Source: Clostridiales bacterium (GTDB lineage: Bacteria > Bacillota > Clostridia > Christensenellales > Aristaeellaceae). From it: a DNA stretch of 45,852 nt. Under the pieces are notes generated by a model. The model had not been told where the DNA came from. It saw only the letters and a program-made list of their open reading frames with translations, and did not search any database. Where the stretch lies: positions 1 through 45,852 of the forward strand of contig JAAYDR010000026.1 in assembly GCA_012729115.1 (NCBI GenBank), written 5' to 3'. This document shows positions 30,695 to 38,515 of the stretch, piece after piece. The first letter of the stretch is position 1; each line of letters starts with the position of its first letter. The translations under genes were made by a program, and so were the position numbers.

Positions 30695-33600
30695 TCAGGG
30701 GGCCGTATAAGCCAACCCATACAGGCCGTTGCCATGGGTAACAAGGCTGGCAATCAGGTAGGGCTTGGTGCGCAGAATGGCTGTGTAGGGGACGGCTTGG
30801 GTTTCTGAGAAAGTATAGGGCACAACCAACAGGCTGTCAAGGGGATTGGCAATGTCTGAGATGAAGCTCAAGGAACATCCCCTTTGATGGAGGACCTGCT
30901 CCAGGGTCTGGCGAGCCAGTTCCAGGCCTGTGGATGTTGGTTCTACCTGGCCTTCCAGGGTGGCGGAGGCTTCCTGAAGCGCTTTTATCTGGGCGGTTGC
31001 TTGCGGTTCTTTGTCGGTAGGCTCTTTTTCCTGCCTTTGTCCGATGACAGTCTCCACCACATCCGGGTCGTTGATCTGGGTTTCCCCACCGTGATAAGTC
31101 AGGACCGAGCTTACGTCCATCAGAAGTCTGGCGGAAGACACAGCCCGAGTAATGTCCACATGCCGGGAACCGCTGACAACCTCCATGCGCACGTGAGCCA
31201 CAGGCGCTTGCAATGCAACACTATCCCAGGCGGCGGATGCGCTTTCAAGCAGGGGATCGATGCCTGTGACCGGGCGCAGAGTGATACAAAACCGGGCACC
31301 CAGTCGGGAAAGGCCGGCATCGGTCATCAGAGCGCGAACGGCCTCTCCCTGAAGTTCCGCCAGTTCCAAATAACCATAGATTCCCTGCAGACCGAATGCA
31401 ATATGGGTGATTCGCTGACGTCGGAAAGCTTCAAGATGGGCATAGGTGAGGGTCAGGGTACGGCCTGTGACCACGGGATTACCATCCATATCGGTAACGT
31501 AGCCCCCGTCCTCATTCAACTCCGGCTCCGCCTGCAGGATGAGCAGCGCAGCATCGTACCCGGAGCGCAACCGCAGGGAAGCGGTGAAGGGCCGGGTCTG
31601 ACCGGAATTCGCCTCAAAGATCATCTCTCCGTAGCCAACGCCGCTGATGTTCAGCTTTTTAACCGTGGCGATGATTAAATCAAGCTTGCTGCCGTCGCTG
31701 AAAACCAGCACGTCGTGAACCGGATCGATGCGGGCTAAAGGATCAAAGGGCATGTAGTGGTGTGGGCTGTAATCAATGAAAAACATAGGGGCCAAGGGGT
31801 CGATCTTCAGCCTGTAGTAGGGCTTGGCATCCAGAGCATCCGTCAGATAGGGATAGTTGCCCGGCTTTTCCCCTGGCATTCGGGTCAGTTTGCCGGTTAC
31901 CTCATCTCCCGGGAGCATCGGCGCAGGGTCATAGGTGTAAAAAAACGTGGAGGGGTCCGGCTCACCCACGACTTTGCGGGCCTCCTCAGGGAAGATCAGT
32001 ACTGTGATAGGCAGAATGTCCACGAGAACATCTGTTACTCCCGGCAGATAATCCGGATGGCCGGGCAGGATGCTGACCTTGGCTGTATATCGCCCCACCT
32101 CATGGGGGGCATTTTCCAGCCGGGTAGCGCCGGAAAACCAGGTGAGGGATGCCCCCTTGGGGATCAGTCCGGAGGCAAAGATGAACTCCCTGCCGTTGTA
32201 GGTTTTGTACTGAGGAGCCAGGGTGAAGGGGCTTCGAACTCCTGAGGCTGTAAAGGAATACTGGTCACTGAAGGCAAAGGCGTCGGCTGTCTCGGCAGTG
32301 AGGGTTACATTGGCCTGGGCACAGGCAAAAACCCGGAAGATTACCTGATCCCCGTCCCGAAGGCCCGGGATGTTGCACTCTCCCAAATGCTGCAGAACTC
32401 TGCCTGCATCCACCCGGTAGGTGTCAGGCATGCTGCTCCCAGGACGGTTTATATAGTATTGCACGCCGGAGGTGGCGGCGCCTGGGGCGCTATAGGTAAC
32501 GGCTCCATTGGGCGCGATCGTGACGCCTGTAATGTCGGGCAGGGCATTCGGGTCACCGGAGCCGCGCACCAGCACGGTCGCGTAGGTGTTGGCATCAGAG
32601 AGCACCACGGCATCCATACTGCTCAGGGGAGCGCTGCGCCATAGATAGATGAATCCGTATTTGTTTGTTGTCATGGAGAAGGGAGTATTCTTTCCCAGCT
32701 TCAGCACAATCTTGGTATTGGGAAGGGCAGCTCCGTGGGAATTGGAGATGAAAAGCACCGTCGGCTGCAATTTGGTGCCCGCGATGGATCCAGGGGCCGG
32801 TAATGTCAGATTGGCAGGGCTTTTGATCCGAGTAGACACCAGGCCGCCTGAGGACTTGGCGATGTGGTCGACAAGCAGCGCACCCGCCCCTTGCAATACC
32901 AGAGCCGAACCCTGGCCCAGGTTGATGCCGCCGCCTAGGATGCTGCTTTGCTCCAGAACCAGGGTAATATTTGCATTGTTGCCAATGGTCAGGGAGGATG
33001 AACTGTCCACCCCGGCAAAGGTCACGGTGGCCTTCACTCTGGGGCCAACGATTATTGCACCGCTGGTAGGGCCGCTGGTGGTGATTTTGTAGGTTCCATT
33101 CCTGTCAATGGTCAGCCCTGCATCAGTCAGGACCAGAGATTGCTCACCCTGAGGGATGGTTTTAAGGGTCAAAGCTGTGCCGGCAATGGTTACAGAATAG
33201 GACTTGCCGGAAGGGGGGGCCTTGGGCAGCAGCGCCGTGGAAGGAGTCTCGACGGAATAGGCTAGAGCCAAGGGTCTGCCATCCACAGTGGCCTTGGTAT
33301 CTGTGGTGAGTTCACCGGGAACAGCCAGAGAATACCATCCGTTCAGGGCTCCGCTTTGGGTCCCGAAGGAAAGGGTTAATCCGGAGGACACAGACAGGCT
33401 GCCTATGTTCAGACTTACCACGGACAGGCTGCCGCTACCGGTAAGGCTGGCCCCGGCTGTGCCCTCCAGGGCATGGAGATTATTTCTGCCGCTCAGGTGA
33501 AGGGTACCGCCTTGGGAGAACTCCACATTCACCTCAGGAGTTGCGGCACTGATACCGTTCATCATCAGGGTCACATTGGAGGCATCCACCCGGAGGGTTT

Positions 33601-34747
33601 GGGGGATGGCAGTGCCACTTTGAGCAATGGTATACGTGTGTCCCTCCAGCGCTGTAAAGATGTCATTCAGGGCCAGATCATAGTCATCCGAAGGGGAGGG
33701 GACATCCTCCCGGGTGGTTATTTCCAGAATGGTACCATTCATCAGGGATTCATAGACCTGACCATCCTCAAGGGGGAGAAGCCAGACATGCGCTTTACCG
33801 TCCGGGCAAGGCTGGTTGTAGGGGTAGACACTGCCATTGACCATAACCCCGGTGGAACCGGGGGCGGAAAAAGTGAAGACCTGGGTCCCGTTTGCGCTGA
33901 TGATGTCTGCGGGCAAGGATACACTGCCACCGACAACCGTCACGTCCCGGGTATTGGGTCCCAAAGAACCCACTGTGAGACTTCCCTCCCCCAGCAGTTT
34001 AAGGGCTGCATCATCGGGCAGGGACAGGGCCCCAATGGTACTTTCATGAAAGGTGATTTCCGCAATGCATCGGGCTCCCAGCTGGAGAGTGCCAATCTGA
34101 ACATTGTTCAGGTGTAGCGCCACCAAGCAGTTCTCGCTAACGATCAGCTTGCATCCTGGGCCCCCTCCGGTGAGGGTGTAGGTACCGCTGCGGTACAGGG
34201 TGTAACTGCCGGTGACCGGCAAAATGATGACCGTAGGTATGCTGGCATCCATTATGCTGACGGTTTCCGCTACATCCGCCGAAGGCATGGGAGAAGGCTC
34301 GCAGTATACCAGCATCCATTCTCCCAGGGGACATAGGGCTGTAGCGACCCCACGCTCATCCACGAGGATGTGAGGACAGTCCGTCAGTTCGCAAATGGGT
34401 GGTGGAGGTGTGGCCGTCTCTTCCAAGGGGAGTGGGGTATCTGAGATGGAAGGCGGTGTATCCGCGGGCAATAGAGGTGCATCCGATATTGGAGGCGTGG
34501 CATCAGGTGCCGGGGTTCCGGTGTCCGCCAAGGTGCCGTGGGTGCCTTCCGGTGAGGGAGTGACGAGTTCTTCCGCTGGAAAAGAGCTGACGGCAGGGGT
34601 CTCGCTTTCGCTGACAAGCACTCCTTCAGACTCGCAAGAGGGTGCCGGGATAGGCGTATCTTCGGCCAAGCCTGTGACAGTAAAAACGAGTATAAGACAC
34701 AAAGCCATGGAAAGCAGCCTGTGCGCTGTGCGTTGTGAAAGCTTCAT
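30695..34747 (-). CDS. Giant secreted surface protein with beta-helix-like repeats and MBG-like domains
   Basis: 1350 residues. A signal peptide (1-28, cleaved near TGLA) is followed by a Pro/Thr/Ser-rich stretch (30-117) and a Cys-containing segment (CELTDC to LVYC). Three divergent repeats follow, resembling Cthe_2159-type carbohydrate-binding beta-helices: near 187-262 (SGTYTLTGG), 368-445 (EGHTYTIAQ) and 548-628 (NGTYKITTSG). Two MBG-like domains lie at about 845-915 and 913-992. The C-terminal 350 residues are unlike anything I recognise. There is no LPXTG sortase motif, SLH domain or C-terminal membrane helix, so how it stays on the cell is unclear. It starts after GGAGGAGG and is followed by the LCP gene in one unit. 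A role in adhesion or matrix binding is inferred. Confidence 0.75.
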   Translation of the reverse strand: MKLSQRTAHRLLSMALCLILVFTVTGLAEDTPIPAPSCESEGVLVSESETPAVSSFPAEELVTPSPEGTHGTLADTGTPAPDATPPISDAPLLPADTPPSISDTPLPLEETATPPPPICELTDCPHILVDERGVATALCPLGEWMLVYCEPSPMPSADVAETVSIMDASIPTVIILPVTGSYTLYRSGTYTLTGGGPGCKLIVSENCLVALHLNNVQIGTLQLGARCIAEITFHESTIGALSLPDDAALKLLGEGSLTVGSLGPNTRDVTVVGGSVSLPADIISANGTQVFTFSAPGSTGVMVNGSVYPYNQPCPDGKAHVWLLPLEDGQVYESLMNGTILEITTREDVPSPSDDYDLALNDIFTALEGHTYTIAQSGTAIPQTLRVDASNVTLMMNGISAATPEVNVEFSQGGTLHLSGRNNLHALEGTAGASLTGSGSLSVVSLNIGSLSVSSGLTLSFGTQSGALNGWYSLAVPGELTTDTKATVDGRPLALAYSVETPSTALLPKAPPSGKSYSVTIAGTALTLKTIPQGEQSLVLTDAGLTIDRNGTYKITTSGPTSGAIIVGPRVKATVTFAGVDSSSSLTIGNNANITLVLEQSSILGGGINLGQGSALVLQGAGALLVDHIAKSSGGLVSTRIKSPANLTLPAPGSIAGTKLQPTVLFISNSHGAALPNTKIVLKLGKNTPFSMTTNKYGFIYLWRSAPLSSMDAVVLSDANTYATVLVRGSGDPNALPDITGVTIAPNGAVTYSAPGAATSGVQYYINRPGSSMPDTYRVDAGRVLQHLGECNIPGLRDGDQVIFRVFACAQANVTLTAETADAFAFSDQYSFTASGVRSPFTLAPQYKTYNGREFIFASGLIPKGASLTWFSGATRLENAPHEVGRYTAKVSILPGHPDYLPGVTDVLVDILPITVLIFPEEARKVVGEPDPSTFFYTYDPAPMLPGDEVTGKLTRMPGEKPGNYPYLTDALDAKPYYRLKIDPLAPMFFIDYSPHHYMPFDPLARIDPVHDVLVFSDGSKLDLIIATVKKLNISGVGYGEMIFEANSGQTRPFTASLRLRSGYDAALLILQAEPELNEDGGYVTDMDGNPVVTGRTLTLTYAHLEAFRRQRITHIAFGLQGIYGYLELAELQGEAVRALMTDAGLSRLGARFCITLRPVTGIDPLLESASAAWDSVALQAPVAHVRMEVVSGSRHVDITRAVSSARLLMDVSSVLTYHGGETQINDPDVVETVIGQRQEKEPTDKEPQATAQIKALQEASATLEGQVEPTSTGLELARQTLEQVLHQRGCSLSFISDIANPLDSLLVVPYTFSETQAVPYTAILRTKPYLIASLVTHGNGLYGLAYTAP

Positions 34748-34884
34748 TGATATGCTCCTCCTCCCGGGGAATCATGACAAAAGCATGCCGGAGTAAAGAC
34801 GGCAACCTCACAAATTGGCCGGTCATCCCCCTGCAAAATAGAACGAATCAATCATGGAATAAACTGCCTTAAATTCTCGCAGAG

Positions 34885-35364
34885 CTATGCCAGCCAGGAG
34901 GGAAAATTCATTTTTCGAAGTGCTTTCACCAGAGGAATCCCCAAGAGATAGATTACACAAGCTTCGCCAAAGGCTACGGAGAGCATAGTCGAGAAAAGAG
35001 GGAACCCCAAGGTTAAATGCAGCACCAGGCCTACCACAACACCGTTCACCAGCACCGGCATCGCGGCTGCCAGCCAGATGTTTTTGCGAAGCCGGTAAGT
35101 GGCTATGGCGGCCAGCAGAGTCGCTAAAGTGCCAAATACCATGTCCCAGGGGGTTGCACTGCCCAGGAGATTAGAGATAAGACAGCCCAAGGCAAGTGCT
35201 GGAATGGACTGTGGGAAGAGAACGGGTAGGAGGGTAAGGGCCTCTGAAAGACGAAATTGCACCGGGCCGTAACTGAAAGGGAGCAACACTGTCAACGCCA
35301 CATACAGGGCGGCCAAAACGGCTGAGAAGCTTAGGTTTTTTAAGGTAAACATATTCTTATTCAT
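34885..35364 (-). CDS. queT: QueT-family transporter (queuosine precursor uptake)
   Basis: 159 residues with about five membrane helices. They include LSFSAVLAALYVALTVLLPFS, then GPVQFRLSEALTLLPVLFP and ALGCLISNLLGSATPWDMVFGT, both typical of QueT. QueT is the substrate-specific S component of an energy-coupling-factor transporter thought to import a queuosine precursor. The ECF module genes are not in the window, as expected for a shared module. The start is ATG at 35364 after AAAGGAG. A longer upstream frame has no site. I see no class I preQ1 riboswitch in the roughly 45-base leader. Confidence 0.85.
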   Translation of the reverse strand: MNKNMFTLKNLSFSAVLAALYVALTVLLPFSYGPVQFRLSEALTLLPVLFPQSIPALALGCLISNLLGSATPWDMVFGTLATLLAAIATYRLRKNIWLAAAMPVLVNGVVVGLVLHLTLGFPLFSTMLSVAFGEACVIYLLGIPLVKALRKMNFPSWLA

Positions 35365-35415
35365 GGATGCTCCTTTGTGATAATGTCCCATAACTGCCTG
35401 GCAATCAAGCGTCCC

Positions 35416-35424
35416 ATTATACCA
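35416..35424 (-). promoter_or_regulatory. Extended -10 promoter element of queT
   Basis: On the minus strand TGG then TATAAT (35421-35416), the same extended -10 as in the repeat-protein promoter. No good -35 hexamer is present at 16-18 bases (best is TTCGAC at 18). The start codon is about 52 bases away. Confidence 0.6.
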
Positions 35425-35525
35425 TAAGTGAGCAAACAAGTCGAATGGGACCTGTAGTATGAAGCGCCACATTTCAGGGTATGCTCTGGGTGGACATGAT
35501 TTGACAATCGCAAGGAGGTTTTCAA

Positions 35526-35693
35526 ATGGCTTTTCCCCACAACAACCAATGTATCCACTGTAATGTGACCAGTTGCAAGCATTGGGATGACGATGACAGG
35601 TGCAAGCTGGATAGCATCAAGGTTGCGTATCGTCAGGGTTGCAATAGCGGCGATTGCGAAGAGAGCATGTGTGCCAGCTATCACACCAAGTAG
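35526..35693 (+). CDS. Small Cys-rich DUF1540-type protein (55 residues)
   Basis: The frame starts MAFPHNNQCIHCNVTSCKHW, continues DDDDRCKLDSIKVAYRQGCN and ends SGDCEESMCASYHTK. The spacing C-x2-C-x4-C, the later DRCKLDSIKV and the C-terminal Cys pairs fit DUF1540, a family of very small Cys-rich proteins of Clostridia with unknown function (probably metal-binding). A perfect CAAGGAGG lies 7 bases before the ATG. A strong terminator follows at 35722-35762. It is divergent from queT. A clear promoter was not found. Confidence 0.83.
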   Translation: MAFPHNNQCIHCNVTSCKHWDDDDRCKLDSIKVAYRQGCNSGDCEESMCASYHTK

Positions 35694-35721
35694 AGTTTCC
35701 TGTTTTCGATCTTTGTAACCG

Positions 35722-35770
35722 AAAGGGCTTGCTGCCTGCGGATCGCATACAGCAAGCCCTTTATCTTTGC
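35722..35770 (+). terminator. Long-stem terminator after the DUF1540 gene
   Basis: AAAGGGCTTGCTG (35722-35734) and CAGCAAGCCCTTT (35750-35762) form a perfect 13-bp stem. The 15-base loop itself contains TGCG/CGCA. It is followed by ATCTTTGCC. Confidence 0.85.
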
Positions 35771-36109
35771 CTTCATTCACAGCAATCATCGCAGCTTGTA
35801 AACCGTACTAACTCCATTTTTATGGATTAATGAGCCGTAGGGGATGCCGGTTAACAAGTGACCTTCGGAATATAAACGAACATCTTGGGGAATATTTGGT
35901 ATGACTTCCTATTTGTGGAGGATACCGATTTGAGAGAGGATGGTGACAGTTGACAACAGATCTTTGGGTGTCAGCTTCAAGAAAGCCTTATAACAAGTCA
36001 AAAACAGCTAATCTTCACCCCTTGCTAAAGTTTGGGAATAAACTATACTAAAAAGCGTATTATTTGTTAACCGTTATCGGAATCGACAGATGCGTTCAGG
36101 AGAGAAAAC
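35771..36109 (+). promoter_or_regulatory. AT-rich leader/promoter region of the second polysaccharide locus
   Basis: This 339-base gap has no coding signal I trust. The best promoter is TTGCTA (36022-36027), a 16-base spacer and TATACT (36044-36049), about 60 bases before the kinase start. A TTGACA at 35950-35955 has no partner -10 box. A small TCCAT/ATGGA hairpin occurs near 35810-35825. The base composition is clearly more AT-rich than the DNA to its left, which fits an acquired locus. Confidence 0.5.
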
Positions 36110-37588
36110 ATGCAAGAACTGACAATCAAGGATATCCTGAAAATCCTTAGAAAAAGATTGTTAATGATCGGTGTTTTCTGCATCCTGGTGACAGTGACCA
36201 CCGGTGTTTATTATCGATACCAGCCTGATGAGTATACGGCTCAAGCGACTTTGCACGTGCTGCCCAAATATACGGATGACACAGGTCGGCTCATATATGA
36301 TGCATATGAGGGAGAGAAGTATGCTGCAGATTTTAAGGAACTGTTGAAAACGCAAATCATTATGAAAAAAGCAGCTGATCGCATGGGGATTACACAGGAG
36401 GAATTATCTGACACATCCATTGAGATCAGTTCTGTTCCCGAAACGCGAATTCTTACCATTTCAGTTACAAGCCCCAATAATGTGACGAGCATGAAGGTAG
36501 CCAATACCGTGAGCCATGTGTTCAAAGAATACATCCAGGAAGAAATGATGATTAATGCAGTGACCATCGCATCGGAAGCAATCATGCCATCGGCACCATC
36601 AGGTCCGCCCCGTATACGAAACACGTTATTGGTCGGTGTGGTTGGCTTCGTTTTGGCATTTGGAATTGTGCTGACGATAGAAATGCTTAATACCACCCTC
36701 CGCTCATCGGAGGTATTGGAGAGTGCTCTGGGCCTTCCGGTGCTGGCCAATATACAAAACTACAGAAAGGATATCAAACGGTTTCTACGCAAGGGAAGAC
36801 CTGATCAAATGCTTTCCATGGCTGTCTCCACCATTACAAAGGAGAATGTACAGGTGATGGTAACAAACCTGCAGTTTGCTGCGATTACACAACCTGCGCA
36901 AACGCTTCTTGTAACCTCAAGTATTGCCCATGAGGGTAAAAGTTCCCTACTGCTGCTTCTCGCTGAGGGACTTGCTGATCTGGGTAAACATGTGCTTGTG
37001 GTGGATATGGATACTCGAAATCCAAGTATTGGACGGTACCTGGGGTCGCGAGGCCATAATGACCTGGTTGATTATCTGGCAGGCCATTCTCGGCTTGAGG
37101 ACATCATATGTAAAACAGCTCACCCTGGTATTCAATTTATCGATTCTCATCATCGCCTTACGTCTGTTTCACAAATGGTTAGTTTTGAAAGGTTTGATCA
37201 ATTTCTCGAAATTGTGAAGCAGTTTTATGATGTGATACTCTTTGATACGCCCCCCTTGAGCCTGTATATAGACGCGGCGGCATTGGCTAATAAAATGGAT
37301 GCATCCTTATTGGTGGTGGGTTGTGGCATGGGAGAAAGAACAGTCATTGGTGAAGTGGTGGAGCAACTGCATAGAGCAAATGCCAATATTTTAGGTGTGG
37401 TTCTCAATTTTGTTGATCAACCCATCGCACGGCGTTATTGTTACAGAAAGATACATGACGATGGCTCAGATAAGCAGAATCTGGCTGATACCGATCAAGA
37501 ACTGCACAGGAGATTAAGCGTTGCTGTTGAGAGACGAAAACAGGTAGTATCATCATGTAAACATCCTTCCCGATCCTGGCAGCAATAA
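36110..37588 (+). CDS. Fused Wzz-domain / BY-type tyrosine kinase (polysaccharide co-polymerase)
   Basis: 492 residues. The Wzz part has two membrane helices (about 17-35 and 171-192) around a short extracytoplasmic region that ends with the Pro-rich MPSAPSGPPRIRN. The kinase part has Walker A SSIAHEGKSS (270-279), Walker A' LVVDMD (about 296-301) and Walker B DVILFDTPP (374-382). Such proteins set chain length and export of capsule or exopolysaccharide. Most Bacillota split the two parts into separate genes (CpsC and CpsD); here they are fused. The C-terminal tail holds only two Tyr (RYCYRK) instead of the usual Tyr cluster, and the P-loop lacks the common PGEGKS form. Autophosphorylation may be reduced or absent. 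Confidence 0.85.
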   Translation: MQELTIKDILKILRKRLLMIGVFCILVTVTTGVYYRYQPDEYTAQATLHVLPKYTDDTGRLIYDAYEGEKYAADFKELLKTQIIMKKAADRMGITQEELSDTSIEISSVPETRILTISVTSPNNVTSMKVANTVSHVFKEYIQEEMMINAVTIASEAIMPSAPSGPPRIRNTLLVGVVGFVLAFGIVLTIEMLNTTLRSSEVLESALGLPVLANIQNYRKDIKRFLRKGRPDQMLSMAVSTITKENVQVMVTNLQFAAITQPAQTLLVTSSIAHEGKSSLLLLLAEGLADLGKHVLVVDMDTRNPSIGRYLGSRGHNDLVDYLAGHSRLEDIICKTAHPGIQFIDSHHRLTSVSQMVSFERFDQFLEIVKQFYDVILFDTPPLSLYIDAAALANKMDASLLVVGCGMGERTVIGEVVEQLHRANANILGVVLNFVDQPIARRYCYRKIHDDGSDKQNLADTDQELHRRLSVAVERRKQVVSSCKHPSRSWQQ

Positions 37589-37730
37589 TCAGATTCACAA
37601 ATGAAGGAACATACGCCACAGCGGGCCGGCCAGTACGGTATGTCTGACGGAAGCGATGGCGCACATAGGACTCTTCTCCTTTCTTCTCCCAATATGGGAC
37701 AAGAAGGGCGAAGCTATGTGCCGATGCAAT

Positions 37731-37782
37731 GTACCCGCATGGATCACAGTACAAAGGATGAAAATCATACGCGGGGGTTTTT
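37731..37782 (+). terminator. Possible attenuator upstream of the NusG paralogue
   Basis: CCCGC (37731-37735) and GCGGG (37771-37775), extended by an imperfect ATGGAT/ATCAT pairing, run into GGTTTTT (37776-37782). The loop is long (about 25-35 bases), so this is a weak call. It lies in the 285-base gap after the kinase gene. Confidence 0.3.
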
Positions 37783-37791
37783 CTGATAAAA

Positions 37792-37864
37792 CCTCACTTG
37801 GCAATACATTCAACACAGAATACCCAAAATACAAATACTGTCATCACGCATATTGCCAAGGAGG
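37792..37864 (+). promoter_or_regulatory. Shine-Dalgarno-sequestering stem before the NusG paralogue
   Basis: CCTC, bulged A, CTTGGCAATA (37792-37806) is complementary to TATTGCCAAGGAGG (37851-37864) over 14 base pairs with one bulge. The 3' arm contains the entire AAGGAGG ribosome binding site (37858-37864), nine bases before the GTG start. The 44-base loop (37807-37850) is A/C-rich and looks unstructured. In the folded state the gene should be poorly translated. As DNA it is also an inverted repeat flanking a short AT-rich segment. Confidence 0.75.
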
Positions 37865-37873
37865 TCAGTTAAT

Positions 37874-38401
37874 GTGGCTTGTTGTCAATGTTTTTGCATC
37901 CAATGCACCACCGGAAGAGAGTGGAGTGTCGCTCGTCAGATTCAGCAAGAAACGGGGCTTATTGCATTGGTCCCAACCCTTGTCAGGGTGGAGTGGAAGG
38001 GTAAGGTGGCAAATCGCAAGGAGCAGACGCTTTTCCCTGGCTATATTTTTCTGTATGCCGATGATAAGGCTCTGCCTCCGCTCACGAGAGTTCATCATAT
38101 GTGCAGGACGCTGGTTTATGGCCCGGGGCAGCGTCAGCTTTATGGCCGCGATGCTGAGATTGCCCGGTGGATTTTCAAGCATGGCGGCGTAATCCGTGAG
38201 TCCAGGGCACTTCGGGAAGGTGATCACATTGTGGTCATCGACGGCCCTATGAAGGATTTTGACGGTATCATCAAAAGCGTCAATAAGCAGCGACAACGGG
38301 CCAACATTGAGTTCACGTTTGAGGGCATCACACGCAGTATCTGGATGGCTTTTACTTGGGTCACATCTGCTGAAGAAGCGCAGTTCCGCATGGCAGAGTA
38401 A
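37874..38401 (+). CDS. NusG-paralogue transcription antiterminator (LoaP/UpxY type)
   Basis: 175 residues. The NGN domain begins CFCIQCTTGREWSVARQIQQ and contains EQTLFPGYIFLYAD. The KOW domain begins LREGDHIVVIDGPMKDFDG and ends with FEGITRSIWM. It is not the housekeeping NusG, because it lies within a polysaccharide locus like LoaP of Bacillus and UpxY of Bacteroides. Such paralogues bind RNA polymerase, often through a leader RNA hairpin, and suppress termination along long operons. In this frame the start nearest the ribosome binding site is GTG 37874. ATG 37872 in another frame is equally well placed and opens a 107-codon frame to 38192 with no family similarity. A small frameshift near the N-terminus is a possible alternative. 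Confidence 0.85.
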   Translation: MACCQCFCIQCTTGREWSVARQIQQETGLIALVPTLVRVEWKGKVANRKEQTLFPGYIFLYADDKALPPLTRVHHMCRTLVYGPGQRQLYGRDAEIARWIFKHGGVIRESRALREGDHIVVIDGPMKDFDGIIKSVNKQRQRANIEFTFEGITRSIWMAFTWVTSAEEAQFRMAE

Positions 38402-38515
38402 CATTTCTCCATAGGTCCCAATTCACAACAAGGATTGAGTGTTCGGATCGTATGGGGATTCACCATCACATCCCGGATAGCGTCCAGTGGAGTTTGATTT
38501 GGAGGATATAACACG

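Noticed and set aside
34748-34884. Promoter of the giant secreted protein and terminator of queT
   Set aside because: The best -10/-35 pair on the minus strand (TTTATT, 17 bases, TATTTT) is too weak to list, and no clear hairpin with T-run follows queT.
35365-35415. preQ1 riboswitch in front of queT
   Set aside because: The leader is about 45 bases and lacks the class I pattern with its A-rich tail near the ribosome binding site. I could not fit another class with confidence.
37601-37786. A 61-codon open frame between the kinase gene and the NusG paralogue
   Set aside because: No ribosome binding site, no domain similarity, and composition unlike the neighbours; the region is better explained as a structured leader.
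37797-37860. Invertible promoter as in Bacteroides capsule loci
   Set aside because: The repeats are only 10 bp around a 44-base loop, no convincing promoter is present in either orientation, and no site-specific recombinase is nearby. Kept only as an alternative to the RNA stem.
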